Below are positions 55,501-64,000 of a stretch of 64,000 bases of DNA, piece after piece. The stretch's first letter is position 1, and every line of letters begins with the position of its first letter. A program made the translations under genes and the position numbers. Source of the stretch: Ypsolopha sequella (Eukaryota > Arthropoda > Insecta > Lepidoptera > Ypsolophidae); contig OW203988.1 in assembly GCA_934047225.1 (NCBI GenBank), positions 3,692,229 to 3,756,228 of the forward strand. The letters run 5' to 3'. A model generated the notes under the pieces. The model worked only from the letters and a program-made list of their open reading frames with translations. It did not search any database and had not been told where the DNA came from.

Positions 55501-58500
55501 AATCCCGGTAATGTCGTGGTCAATGCGTCCGCAATTCGTTCCCCTGGAGTCCCTGCACGTATTCCCAGGGTGGGAGTTAAAACAACAGATCCCGGCTTGC
55601 TGTACCTTACATTTTGGGATCCCTTAAAAAAAATGGCGAGGTTAATATAATAATTGGTCCAGTAAGCACCACAGACAGAAAAGTCATCTGTCTTTTTTTT
55701 TCCTGGCTGCGGTCACTTCTCAGAGCGTCATTTTGCCACAGATCAATTTAAGATTTTGTCAAGGGCAAGCATAATAAAAAAATCACGGTTTACATAAATT
55801 ATAAGACTTTTATTGCTTTCAAAGTACCTGAAACAATCTGTCTTACTTGTGCGTTGACATGCATACCGCGGACGGAGCAATGATACCGCGATTGTCCATG
55901 TGCGAGTGAGTAAGCATGACAAAATACACTGCTCTTTGGCCCGTGCTTGTGTACAGAAGTATACAGTTATAAATGAATTTAGTATTTATTCTCCTACCAT
56001 TAGGACAGTATGCCATAATAGTTTGTAATACTCAACAGATCGGCGAGGAAGGGTGCGAGGAATATCTACGTGAAGTGCGCCCCGCGCTCACGGTTGCTGC
56101 AATAGACAAGTCTGCTTCGCTGGACACACGCACTGAGGTGAATATACTATGTTAATTTCCTTAGGCTAAAAAGGTTTTGCTTTGCAATACTAACTTAACC
56201 AGTAAAGTGCCAGGAGGCACGATCGTGCCGGAGCAATTGTAAATCAATTGTTATCGATAATCAATCATTCTGCTGGCTAAGGTAAGGTGCTATCCCGATT
56301 AGCCTAAGATTATCACAAAAGCCCTAGCTTATACCACACGATAAGTGTCCGTAAAAATTGGTTTTCGTTCTCATGTGCAGTGTTGCACCTCGTCTTAATC
56401 TTGTTATTTGATACCATAATTAGATATATATTATATGTTTTTATTGCGAAATCCATCGCTTGGAATATTCTAATCATTATTAGAGTGCATTACCAACTAG
56501 GAATCAATTGGAAACAAATTTAAAAGCACAAATATTTTTGAAAAAAATCCACGGCCAGGATTTGAACCTGCGACCTCCTGCTTACATGACAGGCGCGCTA
56601 CCGACTGCGCTACCGAGGTTCGTATCTGGAAGAACGAATTTTTCCACCATATCTGTGCACTGAATTTTTGTAACTACTTGATATACCAGCTTGTAATGCA
56701 CATACTGAACGCTCACGAGGGCGTTATGTGATTTCATGCCTTGCTCATTCTGAACAGAAGGCGCTGTCGTCGCTACAATACCTGTTGCATCAGATTTCTG
56801 TTGTTTCTGATCGATTCCTAGGTCAGGAATAAGTCAGGGCAGTAATTTGGGTCCGTTGGAATTTTTAATATTTATTAATGATCTCCCCAAATTAATATCT
56901 GATGACTTCATGATATTAATTTTTGCGGACGATGTTAAATTGGTTGCGTCACTAAATACCATCGATGAATGTCGACGTTTTCAGCGTGAAATTGATGCAG
57001 TGCACTCGTGGAGTGTCAAAAACTGCTTAGAGCTGAACGTCGATAAGTCGTTTGTATTTACTTTTCACCGAAAGCGTGATCCTCTCCATTTTCCTTACAA
57101 GCTCGCTGGTTCACCGCTACCGCGTGCGCTGGATTTTGTTAAGGATCTTGGTGTACTATTTACTGCTGACTTGAAGTACAGCTACTATATTGAAGAGTTG
57201 AGTAAGAAAGCGAGGAAGGCACGTTTCGTACTTTGTTTAACTCTTACGTTAGGAGTAGGCTGGAATTTAATTCGACGATCTGGACTCCATACGAGGCTAA
57301 ACATGTACTTACGATCGAAAAAGTCCAAAAACTCTTCCTTCGTAATTTATACAAACGTACCTTTAAGTATTATCCCTTTTTATACCCAACGATGTTCCTA
57401 TTGGGCACGTTAGGGTATAACAGCTTAGAGCTAAGAAGGGATTCCACAATGGCTATGTTTATGGTAAAAATTCTAAGAGGTTTGACTCATGTCCCATCGT
57501 TGCTGGCACTGATATATCTATGGGTGCCGGATCAGTACACGCGCGCGCGCAGTCATAGACTGTTCCAGTGTCCGGGGGCTCGCACTAACCTCGTGAACAA
57601 GGCCCCTCTCAGCCGCGTGCTTCGTTTACTCAACGGTATGGCTAGAAATCAACCAGAGATGGATATTTTCTCTGCATCACTGACCCAAATCCACACATGT
57701 GTGGTGAAATACTTGGAGCAGTAACCATATTTTTATTCTAAGTGTATGTATATTTTGATTTTTAGTGTATTGAAATTTGTTTCTGTTTTCCATGTATACG
57801 CATTGGACTTGTGTCTGTAATGTATTCATGTGTATTAATAAATAAATAAATAATAATTCCTAGTTGGTAATGCACTCTAGTAATGATTAGATATATATTT
57901 TTCTTTTAGTGTTTTGTTCAGCGTTTCCTATAGAAAATTCTCCAAAGAATTGATTCTTTTGGTTTAGTTTTATGAAAAGAAAATATGAATTAATATTTTA
58001 AAAACTAACATTTGGATTCGAATGCAACCAAAATGAAAAAAGTTATTCGAATAATAAAGTTGAATCTGTATCGCAAATATTGCTATCTACAACTGCAAGG
58101 TGAGTTGTCTGTCTGTATGTCACAGCTATTTATCTCCGTAGATAAGGCTATCAATAAAAAAAAAAAACTTATGTAAAGCAAACTTCTTCACGCCTAGGTC
58201 AGGGGTCTGTGTCATAATAATATTTATCTTCATTTATAATGCGAGGTTTTGAAACGTAGATTTATTTAGATAAATAAATTTGCACTTGACCGGTTTTGTA
58301 GTACCTACTTATTTGACTAACATGGGAATCATCCATCAGCCTAGTTCGTCCACTGCTGGACATAAGCCTTTTCAGGACTTTGCCACACCCGGCGGTCATC
58401 CTGGAAGAATTGCCCGGCTATTAGGGATGGATATACCGCCATCCATCGGTCCCAGGCATGGTGGGCCTCCTGTTTTTTTGCCTGTGAGCTGTCCTCTTAC

Positions 58501-61500
58501 TCTCCCCCGAATTACTTCGACGGGTCTCCAATTAAGATGGTAATAACTCCACAGTCGAACATGGAATGGCTCGGTACACATCCTGAGGAAAATTCCTATC
58601 GAATGGGGGAGGGTACAGTGGAGACCGCATCAAGTTAGACACATTGGATTTTGTACCTATCTTATATTCCTCTTTGTAGGGGCTAATGTCGTACTGCAAG
58701 TGTATAGCTTGATGTGGTCTCCACTGTACAAAACTATACACTCTAATCTTTTGGCACGGTTTGATACGCCGCCACAAAGTGGCCTCTTGTCGGCTATTTT
58801 AAGGACACGGCGTGTGGTGTACACCCGTCAGTGTATCTGTCAGATTTGTTTTAGTACCTCACGCTTATTTAATTCCAGTGCAGTGCCCAAAATAGCGTTC
58901 AGCTGTACTGTAAACTATATGATCAAACTAACTGTAAGAACTGATTGGATTTTACTTTGTATAATATATATTTTACCATCATTTTAATCGTAAATATATT
59001 GCTACATAAATTAAATATACCTTTAATTTAGTTCATGTACATTTATTATTTTATTACATATAATAATATTTTTATTAGATTAAATTTCATGTGTAAAAAG
59101 TATATACATATATATCTATACCTGCTTGGCAAAATAAACTATTTGAATTTGAACGAAAAGTGGGTTAGCGGAACTTTCCCTGGTAGTACACAAGTCATAG
59201 AGTATGGTATTGTTTCCCAGTGCTGTTCGTCGTTGGCTGCTCTCTGCTACCTGCTGGAAGATGACCTCACAGAGATCTTGGAGGTGATGCGAGTCTACGA
59301 GACAATCTTCAGTGGCAGCTATCTCAAGGTAAAATTATACTCTTACAGTATCCGGCAGTCGCATTCAGCAGTGACGGACGACGATTCGGCTTCGTATAGC
59401 GTCGTCTCTGTCACTACTGAGTGCGACAGAGATGACGCTTTATTATTTATTAAGGGGATCCGTTTCGGATCGTTTCGGATATGGATAGCGTGCGGCGGTA
59501 ACTTGATATACCACTCAATGCAATTTTGACGTATTTCTGAACGAAGCGAGCGAACCGTAGTCGTAGATGAATATACCACTGCACACTTCATGTTTAACAT
59601 TTTCCCTAGACAGTTAGTGGTACATATAGCTTTTTTTTGAAGAAAACGTGTTTCATAAAAAAAACACATTACTATGTTACTGATATACCAGTATGATCAA
59701 GTTTGGCGCTTGGAGCTCAAAAAACAAAAAGTGCGCTATAAAGGGTTAAGAAACAACTGCGCAAATGTTTATTGTTATTGTTTACATACGTTACATAATG
59801 TGATCGTGACTGAAATATATAGCATGTGATACGATAGTGCAACATAACGGTTTATGTACAGTATAATGCATACAATAAAAAGTCATTGTGTCAAATCTTA
59901 TCAATTATGTCTTGTGCTTAACATGAAATGTTATATAAATTTGTATTACTAACATGAAAAAGAAATATGTTATAGAAATATTTATTTATGTAATGCAGGT
60001 ATATCAATACACTTAATATAGGTCGGTTTTAATGTAATATAATTAAATAATCTTTGTTTATAGGTAAATAGTATTATTTTAATAATATCAGTGATATCTT
60101 GCTCTTTCTATTGTAGGGCGACGGTAGTGTGAAAGTGTCAGGTGCTGTAGTCGAGGAAGGTGCATACCACGCCGCAGCGCTCGACGGATGGGCGCTCATG
60201 TTGACACTCCTGCCACCACAACACGCATACAGCGTGCTACAGAACCAACCGCCGACGTTCAAGAAGCTGGCTGAGCTCCTCGAGGCTGCCAGTGTTGAGG
60301 TAAAACAACGACAGGTGCTGTGCGACACGCGGCTAGATTTAGTTAGAACGAAGTTCCTTTTGCTATAGAATAGACTTTACCTATGAAAATTCTGAATTGT
60401 TTTACAGATTCATGAGTTCATAATTCGTGTAATTCAATGAAATTAAATTTTTTGTTTGAAAATTGATTTCAGGGTTTTGTACCTATATATTAAATTTTGT
60501 TTTTATTTTCAGTTTGATTATAAAAATTAAATCTTCAAAAACAGTTCGTCCTAAATGCCATCCATTTCCATGATAAGATTCGTAATAATTTTTTACAGCT
60601 GACACTTTTGAAAAATTAAATTATTGTTGCTGTTAGCTTAATGTTGTCTCATTCATACACAAAAGAGATTACATCATTTGGATTTGTCATTCTTAAAAAA
60701 ATTGCAAAAATGTTAGTATTGAAATTGAGTTTCCTTCAAGTTCTCCATAGAAAACGGCAATTTCATATGTAAAGACCTAATATTATGTATGCAGTAACAG
60801 TGCACTGAAATACATTTACAACGTTTATACCTATACATAGACATACGCTTGTAAATATAACAACACTGCACTACATGCATGGCTGTAACGTACTATAGCA
60901 AAAGTGTCGTGACGGTCGGAGTCTTGCATTTTTTTTCGGCCTAGCTGTCGTTCGCCAAGAGTCTGGAGTGTAACGTGCGATAAGGAATCAACAAGATACG
61001 TTTTGACGTGTAATTAGATTTCTTACAAAAACTAGAGTAAATATATTTATAGAGTAGTGAATCTTAGTATAAACGCTGAGAATCTCCCCCGAACTTCGCT
61101 TAGACAGCGTGTAGAGCACGCATCTGTGTGCGTAAGGTTGAATCAGAGCTTTTTACTAAGATTCACTACTGTATAAATATATTTACTCTGCCAAAACAGA
61201 CCTATATGAGTATTAGGGTAGTAAAGCTAGGTTTACATTAAGCTAGTTGGTAGTAGAGTAACTTGCATAACTATCTATTCAACTAGTCTTCATTTATCGC
61301 TTTTGACTTTTAACCATCTACATACCCAGCTACAATTTTTAGTATCATCTTGCAATCGTTTACATTTGGCTAGTTATGTAATTAGTAGCTTTTGCCCGCA
61401 GCTTCGCTCGCGTTGGTCTAGTTTTTGCGAAGACAGCTTAGAACTACATTTGTGCAAAGTTTCAGCCTAATCGGTTCAGTAGATACGGCGTGAAGGAGTA

Positions 61501-63685
61501 ACATTTCATCACTTTTATATAGGAACTTGGTACCCCATTGCCATCCCATGGGAACTGGTTTAAGAATAAAGAGTAGCATATGTCCTATTTCAGGTTTAGA
61601 ACTACAGTACTCTCTCGCTAATTTGCCACCAAAAAATCCGGACTACCGGCGGATTACCGAAAACGGTGGATTATAATGTACAGGAACATCAAATTGAGGA
61701 AAACAACAAAAAAACATAGTAATTTTGTATTAGTACTTATGAAGGTAAATACATATGTACATTTGTATTAAAATTTAAAAATGAACTGACACATTAACTG
61801 ATTACTCAGGTTTTGAAAAATACTGCTCTAATTTGGCTTGTTTTTTACCAGAATAAATCTTCGTAATAACATGATTACAGAGAGACATCGACTTGCAAAA
61901 AATAGGCGGATTATAGTAGTTGTCGGATTATCAAGCGGCGGACTAGCGAGAGAGTACTGTACATTTGTGCAAAGCTTCAGCCCAATCGGTTCAGTAGTTA
62001 CGGCGTGAAGGAGTAACAAACATCCGTCCATGCATCTTTCGCATTTATAATATTAGTAGGATTAGTAGGATACTTTTTAACCCTCCCACTTGACTTCCTA
62101 CACTACCCGCGCAAAGCAGGCATAAGTGCTGTACTGAATATCAAAACTTAATTCCGATAAAACAAGTTGTCGTCAGTGATAGTTCGAAATTTGATACATA
62201 CAGTGTGCTGCAGCCGCTGAACTTTAAGTAGCTGGCTTTAAACGCGATTCTATGTCTGTTGGATAAGGGTTACATTTGTTTTCCATCAATAACATGCGCT
62301 TTTAATTACGATCTGATTCTACTAGTTGTCAATGGAGACCATTTTTTCCGATATTATTTACTTCTGTGCTCTGTTTGTCACAGCTCCATTATACCTATTC
62401 TAAAACGTAAGATTTTATCTCCCTCGTAAAATCAAGCACCAAAACTTGAAACGTAATGATTGTCCAAACCCCCAGGTCCGTATGGCGGCTGGCACCGCCC
62501 TGGCCATCGCCCACGAGCTGGTCACCGACAGCGATGACGAGAGTGAGGTCATAGCACAGCACGTGGAGCTCATCCTGCCGCAACTGGAGCAGCTGTCCCG
62601 CGACTCGCACAAGTACAGAGCAAAACGCGAGCGAAAGATGCAGAGGGCCACCTTCAGGGATATATTGAAGTACTTCGAGGTGAGTGTGTGACGTCACATC
62701 ACAGAGGAGGGATACTTTATACATATGTCATTTTAACTGACATTTCATTGACATTTTGAAATAAATCATCTGGTATCTGATCGGATCAATACTGAGAGTT
62801 CACGCGAGTGTAAGATGACTCTAACGATCTTTTGCATTGGCTATTCATTTGGGTTGAAAATGTACTGTATGAAAATGTAATGGGTTGAAAAAATACTTTC
62901 ACAAATGGCTTAAACGGCGTCCTTGTAGATGTTTTTATTATCTACATAAAATACCTAAATTATAAGGATAGCTGGGAGTACGCAGTTCGTTGCCGGCCGT
63001 TGGCTGTCCGTGTGCACGCACACAAACAAACGTGTGCGGACAGGCTGGTATAGTACGTTTCAAATACCAAGGCCCCATTGCATTTTAGACGGTCATTAGG
63101 CGTTAACAATAGGATTAGTGATAACAAAAGATAAAATACGTTTCAAATACCAAGGCCCTATTGCACTAGAAACTTAACAATGGGGCTCATAATGTTTGCC
63201 TTTTGTTATCTAATTTAAAGCACTTCAAATTGGCACGCGTATCTGGCCAGGTATCTTTTGTTATCACTAATCCTATTGTTAACGCCTAATGACCGTCTAA
63301 AGTGTAATGGGGCCTTGGTATTTGAAACGTACTATACTTGTATTGATTACCAACCAGGGCTCTGCTGGTGTAAAGTAGTTCGCCATTCATACCTTTCATT
63401 TTCATAAGAACTTAAACAATTTCAAAACCATCTCCATCAACGTGACACCCAAACCTTTTCCCTTCACAGGACGACGAGGTCCCGAGCGTCACGATCCGCA
63501 TGGGAGTCGAATCCGTCACATACGACACGTGGGGCTCCAATGCCGCTTACTCAACCCTGGCTGCGGCCCTGGGCGCCACGCTACAGACACTGGCCCCCCA
63601 CTCGTCAGTACTGCGCGCGGCGCTGGGACTGAGTGACGTACAGCCGCTAGCTATGCCGCAGACGAAGCTCAACAAGCGCACTAGG
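49527..63685 (+). CDS. interferon-related developmental regulator (IFRD1/IFRD2, Tis7-like), eight exons, 3' end outside window
   Basis: Joined exons (49527-49557, 51810-51929, 55157-55404, 56039-56137, 59221-59328, 60117-60299, 62476-62679, 63470-63685) give 403 codons without a stop, with GT-AG introns and matching phases. The family comprises conserved transcriptional co-regulators linked to differentiation. It starts MPKGKKKGKY, then an acidic SDEDAG segment. The helical-repeat IFRD domain spans about residues 50-330, with GEKRAAAGTASVLALQ, CCSSLAALCYLLEDDLTEI, GWALMLTLLP, VRMAAGTALAIAHEL and HKYRAKRERKMQRATFRDIL aligning with the vertebrate proteins. Exon 8 leads into the C-terminal IFRD_C region, whose end must lie to the right. 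Vertebrate IFRD1 is about 450 residues, so roughly 40-60 remain. Introns carry many transposons. Confidence 0.9.
49572..49870 (-). other. unassigned open region in intron 1
   Basis: A minus-strand frame with an ATG near 49841 stays open for 89 residues (MRNVALMLKCGYDAEIEVKI...). The amino-acid composition looks protein-like, but I recognise no domain. It may be a transposon or viral-type relic, or chance. Confidence 0.2.
49936..50133 (+). other. unassigned short ORF in intron 1
   Basis: 65 codons from an ATG (MREIGSISQLIVRHLMRSLF...). Together with the frame at 50542-50760 it could be parts of a decayed or nested gene. No domain recognised. Confidence 0.2.
50159..50293. mobile_element. palindromic MITE in intron 1
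   Basis: Arms caaaatagtagtttatgcta / agggcgaaaataa / aaattac and complement gtaattt / tttacgccc / tatcatactacgtttt enclose ttaaaacac/gtgttttaa around the loop gagcgtagcga. Confidence 0.75.
50466..50545 (-). repeat. inverted copy of the repeat at 1525-1622
   Basis: Contains aaaaagtgggcctttacgag and agccctagggcaaaat, the complement of the first copy. A taataataataa microsatellite precedes it. Confidence 0.5.
51530..51680 (-). repeat. dispersed repeat in intron 1 (probable LINE/SINE end)
   Basis: The segment ctatctcccagtgggataga + cagcgactacag, preceded by catacataca, resembles a common lepidopteran repeat end. Boundaries uncertain. Confidence 0.35.
51810..51929 (+). CDS. IFRD exon 2
   Basis: Acceptor ttatttcag, donor gtaaaa; phase 1 in and out. 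Encodes the acidic and serine-rich segment (YSSDEDAGIDLTNDN...) typical of the N-terminal region before the helical repeats. Confidence 0.85.
52075..52225. mobile_element. MITE family B, copy 2 (intron 2)
   Basis: Ends accaattcggcgcaacacaa and gttgtgttgcgccgaatcga. The inner aggactaaacttaattt and ataaggttagtcttgtca match 6518-6670. Confidence 0.75.
53900..54432 (+). pseudogene. mariner-type transposon with internally deleted transposase (intron 2)
   Basis: Terminal inverted repeats caaggtggcgcaaaagtaat and attacttttgcgccaccttg, flanked by TA duplications (53898-53899, 54433-54434). The first coding part, from the ATG at 54011 (MERYTPQERGIIVTAYLTNF), resembles the N-terminal helix-turn-helix start of mariner/IS630 transposases. 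It then jumps to catalytic-domain sequence containing DFFLWG, VYHNKPRTLQVLKDNIEEEI and CEQQF, in another frame. Most of the protein, including earlier catalytic aspartates, is missing. It cannot move by itself. Confidence 0.85.
54445..54715 (+). repeat. tRNA-derived SINE (intron 2)
   Basis: Head with A-box-like tggccgagtggtacag and B-box-like gagtttaatctc. The body acgtcacgtttgggacgtaa ends with a gatgtcgtgacgatg block and a T run. Related to 11229-11345 and to the sequence at 4732-4850. Confidence 0.65.
55157..55404 (+). CDS. IFRD exon 3
   Basis: Acceptor attccag, donor gttagt. Starts within a Glu codon and ends in phase 0. Encodes NELQEKLEEKVLETIDGLSA ... GEKRAAAGTASVLALQ, the first helical repeats of the IFRD domain. 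Strongly GC-rich compared with the introns. Confidence 0.92.
56039..56137 (+). CDS. IFRD exon 4
   Basis: Acceptor actcaacag, donor gtgaat, phase 0. Encodes IGEEGCEEYLREVRPALTVA ... SLDTRTE, aligned to the ALQ-LG..(E).. segment of the family. An alternative acceptor (gacag, exon start 56009) would add ten residues in frame (YAIIVCNTQQ). Confidence 0.82.
56549..56618 (-). tRNA. tRNA-Thr-like sequence inside the composite element
   Basis: Minus strand: A-box region tagcgcagtcggtagcgcg, anticodon stem cctgt/gcagg with loop CATGTAA (TGT at the anticodon position) and T arm ggttcaaatcc. Acceptor pairing is poorer than in the copy at 5409-5479. Probably a promoter module, not a working tRNA. Confidence 0.45.
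56822..57855 (+). pseudogene. 5'-truncated jockey-superfamily LINE, frameshifted (intron 4)
   Basis: Begins within the reverse transcriptase just before motif B (GISQGSNLGPLEFLIFINDL) and includes motif C FADDVKLVAS. A frameshift near 57230 divides it from the C-terminal part (FNSYVRSRLEFNSTIWTPYE ... MDIFSASLTQIHTCVVKYLEQ, stop at 57722-57724). A 3' UTR and a taaataaataaa tail follow. Flanked by attcctag (56814-56821, 57856-57863), showing target-primed insertion into the composite element. Not the same family as the intact LINE at 35198. Confidence 0.85.
58333..58612 (-). mobile_element. RTE-tailed short retroposon, reverse orientation (intron 4)
   Basis: Complement of the 30740-31069 unit, from catcagcctagttcgtccac to beyond ctccacagtcgaacatgg. 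A section present in the other copies (around gccgctgcccgtcacc) is deleted between 58412 and 58413. Target duplication not clear. Confidence 0.7.
58616..58726. mobile_element. 111-bp TA-flanked palindromic MITE (intron 4)
   Basis: Arms cagtggagaccgcatcaagt and cttgatgtggtctccactg (one indel), flanked by TA at 58614-58615 and 58727-58728. Tc1/mariner-type. Confidence 0.75.
59221..59328 (+). CDS. IFRD exon 5
   Basis: Acceptor gtttcccag, donor gtaaaa, phase 0 both sides. Encodes CCSSLAALCYLLEDDLTEIL + EVMRVYETIFSGSYLK, which aligns with the family's conserved 'C..CFG..CFIA.DD..E' and 'IF..SYLK' segment. Confidence 0.92.
60117..60299 (+). CDS. IFRD exon 6
   Basis: Acceptor tattgtag, donor gtaaaa, phase 0. 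Encodes GDGSVKVSGAVVEEGAYHAA ... LDGWALMLTLLPPQ ... LLEAASVE, matching the 'WTLLL' helix region of the domain. Confidence 0.92.
60365..61030. other. intron 6, left part: nothing recognised
   Basis: AT-rich intronic sequence. No repeat shared with the rest of the window was noticed. Confidence 0.35.
61034..61189. mobile_element. palindromic MITE (intron 6)
   Basis: Arms agagtaaatatatttataga + gtagtgaatcttagta and the complement ending aaatatatttactct (35 bp), enclosing a GC-richer centre. Confidence 0.8.
61385..62075 (+). repeat. LINE-derived 3' repeat, duplicated and split by a pogo-like MITE (intron 6)
   Basis: tgcccgcagcttcgctcgcg is followed by gtgcaaagtttcagcctaat + cggttcagtag. The latter recurs at 61967-62005 right of the MITE and ends in ataatattagtaggat, a common lepidopteran LINE-type tail. 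Confidence 0.55.
61605..61959. mobile_element. pogo/Tigger-like MITE, 355 bp (intron 6)
   Basis: Ends cagtactctctcgctaattt and gactagcgagagagtactg, flanked by TA (61603-61604 and 61960-61961). The paralogous empty site gaactacatttgtgcaaag is present at 61441-61459. The interior has ggcggattaccgaaaa/ggcggattatagt repeats. No transposase. Confidence 0.85.
62476..62679 (+). CDS. IFRD exon 7
   Basis: Acceptor cccccag, donor gtgagt, phase 0. Encodes VRMAAGTALAIAHELVTDSD ... and HKYRAKRERKMQRATFRDIL + KYFE, the most conserved block of the family (basic KYRAK..RK.QR..FRD). Confidence 0.94.
63051..63334. mobile_element. MITE with about 85-bp terminal inverted repeats (intron 7)
   Basis: The left arm tagtacgtttcaaataccaa through gtgataacaaaagat (63051-63134) is repeated inverted at 63250-63334 almost without change. 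A partial direct repeat of the arm starts at 63135. Confidence 0.85.
63470..63685 (+). CDS. IFRD exon 8 (last exon in window)
   Basis: Acceptor ccttcacag, donor gtgagt, phase 0. Encodes DDEVPSVTIRMGVESVTYDT ... MPQTKLNKRTR, entering the C-terminal IFRD_C region. The next exon should carry the conserved tail and stop codon. Confidence 0.92.
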
Positions 63686-63884
63686 GTGAGTCACTAGTCA
63701 CCCATGAACGCCTTTCAAATGACCGGGTCTCTATGGGCCCGCGACTGAAAAGTGTACCTACATAATAATTTTAATTGTTACTTTGATTTTTAGCTATTCT
63801 GTACTACGAATGTATTCATTGTATAACTGGTGGACAACTATTATTGGCTTCATTTACTGTATTTTTTATTTATTTTTATATTGT

Positions 63885-64000
63885 AGCAGTTTCTGAAGGC
63901 TTTAATTTGAGTTTTAGTGCTGTCAAAACTAAATATTGTTTATTGTAAAATGGTCTTTAAATGCTAGGAACAGAAGCTAAATTACTTTGGAATAATTTTA
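63885..64000. mobile_element. palindromic MITE family D, copy 3, cut by the window edge
   Basis: Contains ttctgaaggctttaatttga and agtgctgtcaaaact as in the copies at 14551 and 15232. It continues past 64000. Confidence 0.65.

Larger units (their letters stand above)
56433..57885 (-). mobile_element. second copy of the composite tRNA-Thr-like/inverted-repeat element, split by a LINE (intron 4)
   Basis: Flanked by an exact 14-bp direct repeat attagatatatatt (56419-56432 and 57886-57899). The left part (56449-56720) is collinear with 5303-5580. The tRNA-like core is at 56549-56618. The right inverted repeat is interrupted at attcctag by the LINE at 56822-57855 and resumes as ttggtaatgcactctagtaa. 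Confidence 0.8.

Noticed and set aside
1..64000. CRISPR arrays, operons, bacterial promoters or phage modules
   Set aside because: The tandem arrays lack repeat-spacer structure. The genes are spliced and the repeats are of insect type, so prokaryotic feature classes do not apply.

Overview
The window looks like nuclear DNA from a moth or butterfly (Lepidoptera). It is AT-rich and has spliced genes with GT-AG introns. It is crowded with repeats I recognise from lepidopteran genomes: the 'accggccaagtgcgagtcgg / agggttccgtacc' family, RTE-clade LINE ends with GATG tails, tRNA-headed SINEs, and many palindromic MITEs. The species call is an inference from repeat content; no bacterial, phage or organellar signature is visible.

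Only two host genes can be supported, both on the + strand. (1) At 41110-41895 an apparently intronless gene encodes a 261-residue secreted protein with two immunoglobulin-like domains and a hydrophobic C-terminal tail. It most resembles the Beaten path (Beat) family of neuronal cell-surface proteins. (2) From 49527 to the right edge, eight coding exons (403 codons so far) encode an IFRD1/IFRD2 (Tis7-like) protein. Its final exon or exons lie beyond the window, and its introns are full of transposon debris. Positions 3-71 could be the C-terminal end of a third gene lying to the left.

Everything else is repeat or unassigned intergenic DNA. The largest element is an apparently intact non-LTR retrotransposon of the jockey/CR1 superfamily at about 35198-39724. 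It has an ORF1 with a C4HC3 PHD-type finger and a 966-residue ORF2 with endonuclease and reverse transcriptase. Older LINE pieces lie at 13380, 18189, 22418, 26096, 43890 and 56822. DNA-transposon relics include hAT-like elements with 8-bp target duplications (21137-22006, 31516-31744), a deleted mariner with transposase remnants (53900-54432), a pogo-like MITE (61605-61959), and a TIR-bounded 1.07-kb element carrying a decayed tyrosine-recombinase (Crypton-like) N-terminal fragment (33041-34116). Three tandem arrays stand out: 32 bp x12, 38 bp x9 and 72 bp x14. A fourth array repeats the A-box head of a tRNA-derived SINE.

The most informative structures are nested. The element at 29098-31116 holds a 14-copy tandem amplification, a palindromic MITE and an RTE-tailed SINE with its own target duplication. 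A related element at 42303-43053 keeps the unamplified state. Two copies (5295 and 56433) of an unusual element combine inverted repeats, a central tRNA-Thr-like sequence and 12-14 bp target duplications; the second was later split by a LINE. All coordinates come from reading by eye; family names for repeats are provisional.
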